Below are positions 59,739 to 64,000 of a DNA stretch of 64,000 nt, piece after piece (position 1 is the stretch's first letter; every line of letters starts with the position of its first letter). The notes under the pieces were generated by a model. It saw only the letters and a program-made list of their open reading frames with translations, was not told where the DNA came from and searched no databases. The position numbers were made by a program, and so were the translations under genes. Source of the stretch: Limnobaculum xujianqingii (GTDB lineage Bacteria; Pseudomonadota; Gammaproteobacteria; Enterobacterales; Enterobacteriaceae); NCBI RefSeq assembly GCF_013394855.1, contig NZ_JABMLK010000001.1:558001-622000 (forward strand), read 5' to 3'.

Positions 59739-60412
59739 TATACTTTACCTTCTGCAATCCAATAAAACGCATTTGTGCTACCCGTAATAGTGCCTGTTCC
59801 ATCAATCTTATAAGCGCGACAGACTGCACCGACATTAGACGACGCAGCATCATTGATAATGATTGACTGTATGGCTGTTGGCACTGACGACTGTTTATAA
59901 CCAAAATAGACAGCATCCGGTTTTACCGAAAAGGCAATCGGGTAGTTGATTGTTACATCACCACTCGCATTAGCAACAGACGTTCCCCACTGTCGGATAT
60001 ATCCACCAGGGAGACGTTGAAAACCCGAAGCCCCCAGACTCCCGGCTGACCCGACACTTGAGCTGAATGACGACATGTCGGGTATTTGATTTACTCCAGT
60101 ACCAACACTTCTTTTTGCCGCATCTTTCAAACCCAAATTTTTCAGAGCCTCCTCTATATCAGGAAGATCCGCAAGATTACCATCTTTAGTTAGTTTTGAA
60201 TTAATTACCCCTGAAAGCTGGTTTAAATTCCCCTTTTCAAGCGACAGGCCAGCGCCAGTAATTGCATTAATCAGCTCACCCTGAACGATATTAAACCACG
60301 CCGCGCCAGGGTAGCTGGGCGGACTTTCAGTAAACCAGCGGGGCGTTGAGCTAACCGCTTCACCTACTGGCGGCATCGTACTGACGCCTGATTCATTATC
60401 AAGAAAGTACAT
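59738..60412 (-). CDS. Tail fibre protein (short)
   Basis: The 224 residues include a bacteriophage tail-fibre N-terminus (PPSYPGAAWFNIVQGELINAI), a collar-like linker (GNLADLPDIEEALKNLGLKDAAKRSVG) and a C-terminal receptor-type domain (GYIRQWGTSVANASGDVTINYPIAF). It would recognise the host cell surface. It is short compared with Mu gpS (about 500 residues), so it may be a minimal fibre or a fusion product of recombination. Confidence 0.88.
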   Translation of the reverse strand: MYFLDNESGVSTMPPVGEAVSSTPRWFTESPPSYPGAAWFNIVQGELINAITGAGLSLEKGNLNQLSGVINSKLTKDGNLADLPDIEEALKNLGLKDAAKRSVGTGVNQIPDMSSFSSSVGSAGSLGASGFQRLPGGYIRQWGTSVANASGDVTINYPIAFSVKPDAVYFGYKQSSVPTAIQSIIINDAASSNVGAVCRAYKIDGTGTITGSTNAFYWIAEGKV

Positions 60413-60415
60413 GTC

Positions 60416-61000
60416 TTATTCCTCAGATAGATAGACAAAATGAATATGAGCCGGACGATAACGATCAAGCAGACACTCTAAATCGCCGTAATCGTAAACC
60501 TTTAAACGCGTCGTTACGTCATCAAGGACCGTCATATCGTGTAAAAATGGCGCGCCGATATAAACATACGCTGTCCACCAGTTTTCCTCCGGATAAAGCG
60601 GATAAGTACAAGTTCGCAGACAGTGATGTGGGTAATACTCACGAATTTTAATGTTGTAACCGCGCTCTGCGGCCAGTTGTTCAAAAAAACGGGTACAGAG
60701 TGAACCGGTCATCTTCAACTTGGCCGCCAGAGCCAGACGTCGGTTATCAATGGTCAGGTCGTCACCGCCCGGGCAGTCCGGGAGCCCTGCGAAAGCCTCC
60801 CAGTCAGGCAGGAGCATAAAGGCATTATCAGCAAACGACTCACCCTATAGTCGGTCGCCTATGGTATCAATGCGCGCCAGTTCGTCCCCCAGACCTAACA
60901 TGAGCTTACCCAGTTGACTGTCCGGCGAACGTGTCCAGGCTCGCCCAATCGGCAACAATGCCAGCCCGGCCTGTTGATACTGTTCCGGGGTCATTGCCAT
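60416..61000 (-). pseudogene. gp48-like baseplate gene (DUF2313) interrupted by an amber codon
   Basis: Reading from ATG at 61000, the frame gives MAMTPEQYQQAGLALLPIG... and meets TAG at 60845-60847 (codon 52). The same frame then continues without interruption to the natural stop at 60416, encoding the rest of a YmfQ/gp48-like protein (194 codons in all). Both halves match the family, so this is one gene with a point nonsense change. The start overlaps the end of gp47 by 10 bases. An internal ATG at 60817 could give only the last 133 residues and lacks a good ribosome site. Confidence 0.85.
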
Positions 61001-62055
61001 GTGATATCACCTAACACAATCAGCTCATGCTCCCGGGCGTAAACATCCCCGGAGAGTGAGACGATTTTCCCATCCGTCACACCGTCAGCCGTTGCTACGG
61101 CTGCATCCATTTTTGACTGGTACGCCATACCACCCGGCTCGGCATCAATCAGTAAATCCGTTAACGCAGCAGTAACGGCGGCCTGTGTCGCGGGTGTTTT
61201 AGGTGAAAGACGAATAACCGGATTTAAGGGGAGTTTTTTCGGGCCTGAGACAATCAACTCAACACAAGGCGGCTTACCCTCCCACTGGTTAGTCAGGGGG
61301 TTAATGTGCGCGGTAATGTAATCATTAACGCGTTCAATATCTGCTCCTGTCGGGAAGATATCCGACTGACCATCGAGCACAAACAGAACGGTAATAACGT
61401 TACGGCCAAAGGTTGAAAAGCACCAGGCTCGCGTCACACCGGCACACTCCAGCGCCCAGCGAATGTAATCATGTGTATTACCGCCACTGGGTGGGTACTG
61501 AACACGAAGCAGCAGACGCGAACGCAACGAATCAACGCTCTCAATCGCCGCGCCACCGCTGATAGTGGTTGATGCCACAATGGCCGCGCTCTTGACGTTC
61601 ACCACCGGGGAAAGCAGCTCAACCTTAATGTTAGCGGCGGTATTTCCCGACGTTCCGACCTCCACGGCCTCAACGGGTACCTGAACGTTACCGGCATCGG
61701 AGACCATCACGGCCGAGGTAGATGTAAAAATCACACCATCCTGACGCTGCCAGCGTGTACCGATATCAATAACAGCCTCGCCGACGGTGTCAACCTGGAT
61801 AATGCCACTGGCGGCGGTGGGCTGTTTACGCCATACCCCCCAGAACTCACAATGACGTAGCAGGATATCGTCATCAGCCAGGTGAGGCACAATGTTTCGT
61901 GCAATCCAGGACAGGCGGCCATACAGGCCGTAAGCATTCGCGGCGGCTGATGCGGCCACGCCCTCAGTGGCAAGGTTTGACGTACCAGTCCGAGTTTCGA
62001 TATCCGTGCGGGTTCGGGTCAGTAACTCGCTTAATGTCGGTGATATATATGGCAT
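60991..62055 (-). CDS. Baseplate protein gp47 (baseplate J family)
   Basis: The 354 residues fit the baseplate J/gp47 family that forms the wedge of contractile tails. Motifs include RTRTDIETRTG near the N-terminus, a central GNTAANIKVELLSPV strand and GGNTHDYIRWALECAGVTRAW. It lies immediately after gp46 with no gap. Confidence 0.93.
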   Translation of the reverse strand: MPYISPTLSELLTRTRTDIETRTGTSNLATEGVAASAAANAYGLYGRLSWIARNIVPHLADDDILLRHCEFWGVWRKQPTAASGIIQVDTVGEAVIDIGTRWQRQDGVIFTSTSAVMVSDAGNVQVPVEAVEVGTSGNTAANIKVELLSPVVNVKSAAIVASTTISGGAAIESVDSLRSRLLLRVQYPPSGGNTHDYIRWALECAGVTRAWCFSTFGRNVITVLFVLDGQSDIFPTGADIERVNDYITAHINPLTNQWEGKPPCVELIVSGPKKLPLNPVIRLSPKTPATQAAVTAALTDLLIDAEPGGMAYQSKMDAAVATADGVTDGKIVSLSGDVYAREHELIVLGDITWQ

Positions 62056-62478
62056 TTAAACCCCGTTTAAACTGGCTTTAAACGACATCGGCAAAGTTTC
62101 GCCGTCGTTTAATAAAATGATAATAGTGAGCAGCAAAACGCCGTTTTCCGGATTGGTGGCCGTTACGCGATAATCGCGAATGAGTCCGGCTTTTGGCATC
62201 CAGACCAGCGCTTCATCGGCGTAAGTCCGAGCCTTTGTGATGACCGTCTGTAATTGCTTTTCACGCGACAATAACCAGAGCCGGGAGCCCAGAAGCTCAC
62301 CGCGCCAGGAGTCACACCACCACCCGCGCCGGTCGGTCCCGCCGTCCGGTAATTCATCCGAAGACTGGGCCCGCCTGTCCGTAAACAGCGAGGCGATAAC
62401 GTTGGTGGTGATGTTGTCACCCGTCAGACTGTCGAGCACGATATCGGCATCGTTCATCTGCCAGACCAGAGATATCAT
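62056..62478 (-). CDS. Baseplate protein gp46-like
   Basis: The 140 residues match Mu gp46 (a small baseplate wedge protein related to T4 gp25 by position). It contains DRRGWWCDSWRGELLGSRLWLLSREK, characteristic of the family. It overlaps the stop of gp45 by one base. Confidence 0.92.
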   Translation of the reverse strand: MISLVWQMNDADIVLDSLTGDNITTNVIASLFTDRRAQSSDELPDGGTDRRGWWCDSWRGELLGSRLWLLSREKQLQTVITKARTYADEALVWMPKAGLIRDYRVTATNPENGVLLLTIIILLNDGETLPMSFKASLNGV

Positions 62479-63023
62479 TATTGCGCCTCATCTGTCAGGG
62501 CACCGTCATGTTCACGGTGTCGGTGTGTTTTGCCACTAATACCACCACTGATATGGTCGGCGGCCTCACTGGTGCCGGTGGTGGTACTGTTCCCGAGTAT
62601 AGAGACATTGCCCGCAAATTGAGTTTCACGTGCTTCAAACACAACTTCATCCGCGACAACCTTAAAGATTCGGCAAGTCACTTCGGCCACACCATCTTCC
62701 GTCAGGAGAAAGTGATGTCCGTCCATATGGTAAAGCGCACTGTCACCGGGTTTGAGTGAGCCGAGGCGAGTGGCTTTATTATCGACCACAACCGCGACCA
62801 GGTGCTCACGCATCCCACCGACGGAAAGGACAATCGCTTCACTGCCTGCCGGCGGGACGCTGGTATGGCCGTAATTCTGGAAGCGTTCGACATCATCGGC
62901 GGTGTCATCGTCCAGGATACTGATTTGAAGGTTTTGCGTCTTCAGGCTGTCATTGATGACATTCACCACAGCACGGGAAACCAGCAGTTGCATACGGCGC
63001 TTTAAGCTATTGAAGGCTTTCAT
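62478..63023 (-). CDS. Baseplate spike protein gp45-like
   Basis: The 181 residues match the Mu gp45 membrane-piercing spike family. The N-terminal region holds an OB-like domain (NYGHTSVPPAGSEAIVLSVGG), then beta-helix repeats. The C-terminus ends HISGGISGKTHRHREHDG, with His residues suited to the apical metal ion of the spike tip. It overlaps the gp44-like gene by one base. Confidence 0.93.
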   Translation of the reverse strand: MKAFNSLKRRMQLLVSRAVVNVINDSLKTQNLQISILDDDTADDVERFQNYGHTSVPPAGSEAIVLSVGGMREHLVAVVVDNKATRLGSLKPGDSALYHMDGHHFLLTEDGVAEVTCRIFKVVADEVVFEARETQFAGNVSILGNSTTTGTSEAADHISGGISGKTHRHREHDGALTDEAQ

Positions 63024-64000
63024 CAGTACCAGAGCCCCCCTGAACCACCCGAACCGCCCGCGCCGGTACTTTCCTTTTGCGCCGGTTCATCAAATCCGGC
63101 CGCCGGCATCAGGGTCAATTTTGTGGTGGTACCGCCGTCATTGGTGAGCGACAGTTCCATCTGAACGATAAGGAGTTCACGCTCGGTATAACCTTCGTCA
63201 GGCACATCCAGCACCACTAGGCGGTTAGGCATCCATAGCGCCTTATCACGGGTAAACCAGTCGACCACCTCAACCACTACCGGCTGGCCGTGCGCCATTG
63301 CCCGGCGGCGCTCCCAGTCAGCACGGGAACGACTTTCATCTGAGTTTTGATTACTGTCGGCCACAATGACGGTCGGGCGATAACGGGTAATTTCCGTATC
63401 GGTCATGTCAACGCGCACACCGGTCGACTGGTGGGCGGTTTGTTCATCCCCCCACAGGCCACCGGCCGTTGATGACCCCAGCACAATGTAGTCGCTGAAG
63501 CGCTCAGACCAGGAGGAACGCATATTGATATATTTGATATTCTCACCAAAGCGCAGGACTTCCAGACGTTCCGTGCCGGCCGTGGTGAATATCAGGTCAC
63601 CGGCCGCATTACTGTTAACCATCACGCCACGGTGTCGGGCGGCTTTCGCCAGGTTCTCAAAGACGGTTTCGCCGGGTTCGACTTTCCATACCCGAAACGG
63701 CTTCGCGGCCGTCTGTGTCGTCACTGACCAGACGACACTCACACCAAAGGGCTGACACAGGTCACGGGCAATGGTTTCAAGGGAAGCATTGCGCCACTGG
63801 CCGGACTTATACCGGGCGGCGCAGTCCACCAGGTCACCGGTCTTGTCACGACCTTCAGCGACAATGGTGCGGGTCTCGGCGTCAATAGTTCTGTCCATCG
63901 TGTCAATGTAGCCGCTGATAACCACCTGGCCGTTAATCTCCACACGGCAGGGTTGCCCCTCTTTCAGCGGGACATCCTTATCGGTACGGGTACGTGTCAG
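63023..64000 (-). CDS. Baseplate hub protein gp44-like (gpP, late-control D family), 5' partial
   Basis: The frame stays open through the right edge (63944-64000 translate in frame as ...DKDVPLKEGQPCRVEING), so the start is outside the window; a GTG at 63943 is not the real start. The visible portion has DKTGDLVDCAARY, FENLAKAARHRGVMVNSNAAGDLIF and the EVVDWFTRDKALWMPN segments of the gpP/gpD hub family. The tail GSGGSGG is a flexible end. Confidence 0.93.
   Translation of the reverse strand: MTRTRTDKDVPLKEGQPCRVEINGQVVISGYIDTMDRTIDAETRTIVAEGRDKTGDLVDCAARYKSGQWRNASLETIARDLCQPFGVSVVWSVTTQTAAKPFRVWKVEPGETVFENLAKAARHRGVMVNSNAAGDLIFTTAGTERLEVLRFGENIKYINMRSSWSERFSDYIVLGSSTAGGLWGDEQTAHQSTGVRVDMTDTEITRYRPTVIVADSNQNSDESRSRADWERRRAMAHGQPVVVEVVDWFTRDKALWMPNRLVVLDVPDEGYTERELLIVQMELSLTNDGGTTTKLTLMPAAGFDEPAQKESTGAGGSGGSGGLWY

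Larger units (their letters stand above)
59166..64000 (-). mobile_element. Mu-like prophage, tail module (partial, continues beyond window)
   Basis: Minus-strand genes in the order 44(P)-45-46-47-48-tail fibre-tfa match the Mu tail/baseplate module. The baseplate genes are visibly richer in GC than the host DNA, with lower GC in the tail-fibre genes, a mosaic pattern common in phages. Head, transposase and repressor genes would lie to the right of the window. No gin or mom genes follow tfa. Confidence 0.85.

Overview
The window looks like a chromosome segment from a gammaproteobacterium of the order Enterobacterales. Core genes match Escherichia coli closely in length and motif (pspABCD, ycjXF, tyrR, tpx, lpp, pykF, mdtK, ribC, fumC, mlc, ynfK, ydfG, tcyP, norRVW), but the order is only partly E. 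coli-like. Base composition is moderate to AT-rich. A member of the Budviciaceae or a related family is my inference, not something the sequence proves.

Layout. 0-4.4 kb: the phage-shock operon pspABCD-ycjX-ycjF behind a sigma-54 promoter. 4.4-8.1 kb: an O-acetylhomoserine sulfhydrylase gene, then tyrR facing tpx. 8.5-15 kb: the L,D-transpeptidase ldtE, an unusually short lpp, pykF with a Cra-like operator, two tRNA-Val(GAC) genes, and mdtK divergent from ribC. 15-25.6 kb: the iron-sulfur oxidoreductase aegA, ydgA, fumC, a 38-residue DUF2770 membrane protein, ynfM, mlc, ynfK (bioD2) and ydfG. 25.6-32 kb: the osmoprotectant ABC transporter osmVWXY, two small envelope or zinc-finger genes and the cystine carrier tcyP.

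32-44.5 kb is accessory: two GNAT acetyltransferases, a TerD-VWA fusion, a methyltransferase, an MFS exporter with an extra C-terminal domain, an AlkC-type DNA glycosylase, and the nitric oxide detoxification locus norR / norVW. That locus has three NorR enhancer sites and a sigma-54 promoter, and a tehB-like gene follows norW. 44.6-50.8 kb is a self-contained molybdenum-hydroxylase locus: a MarR regulator, a membrane-anchored tri-haem cytochrome c, a [2Fe-2S] subunit, a Tat-exported Mo subunit, a MobA-like nucleotidyltransferase and a convergent XdhC-like chaperone. Near-identical 26-bp palindromic sequences lie in front of marR and in front of xdhC, so the locus probably forms one MarR regulon.

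50.9-59.1 kb carries a YjbR-like gene, a tightly overlapped MoxR AAA+ / metallopeptidase-VWA / unknown-protein trio, a Sel1-repeat protein, a START-domain protein and a membrane protein of unknown function. From about 59.17 kb to the window end lies the tail-gene end of a Mu-like prophage (44-45-46-47-48-tail fibre-tfa order, minus strand). Its gp48 gene has an in-frame amber codon at position 52. Three spaced repeats next to a 5'-TG suggest the transposable-phage right end.
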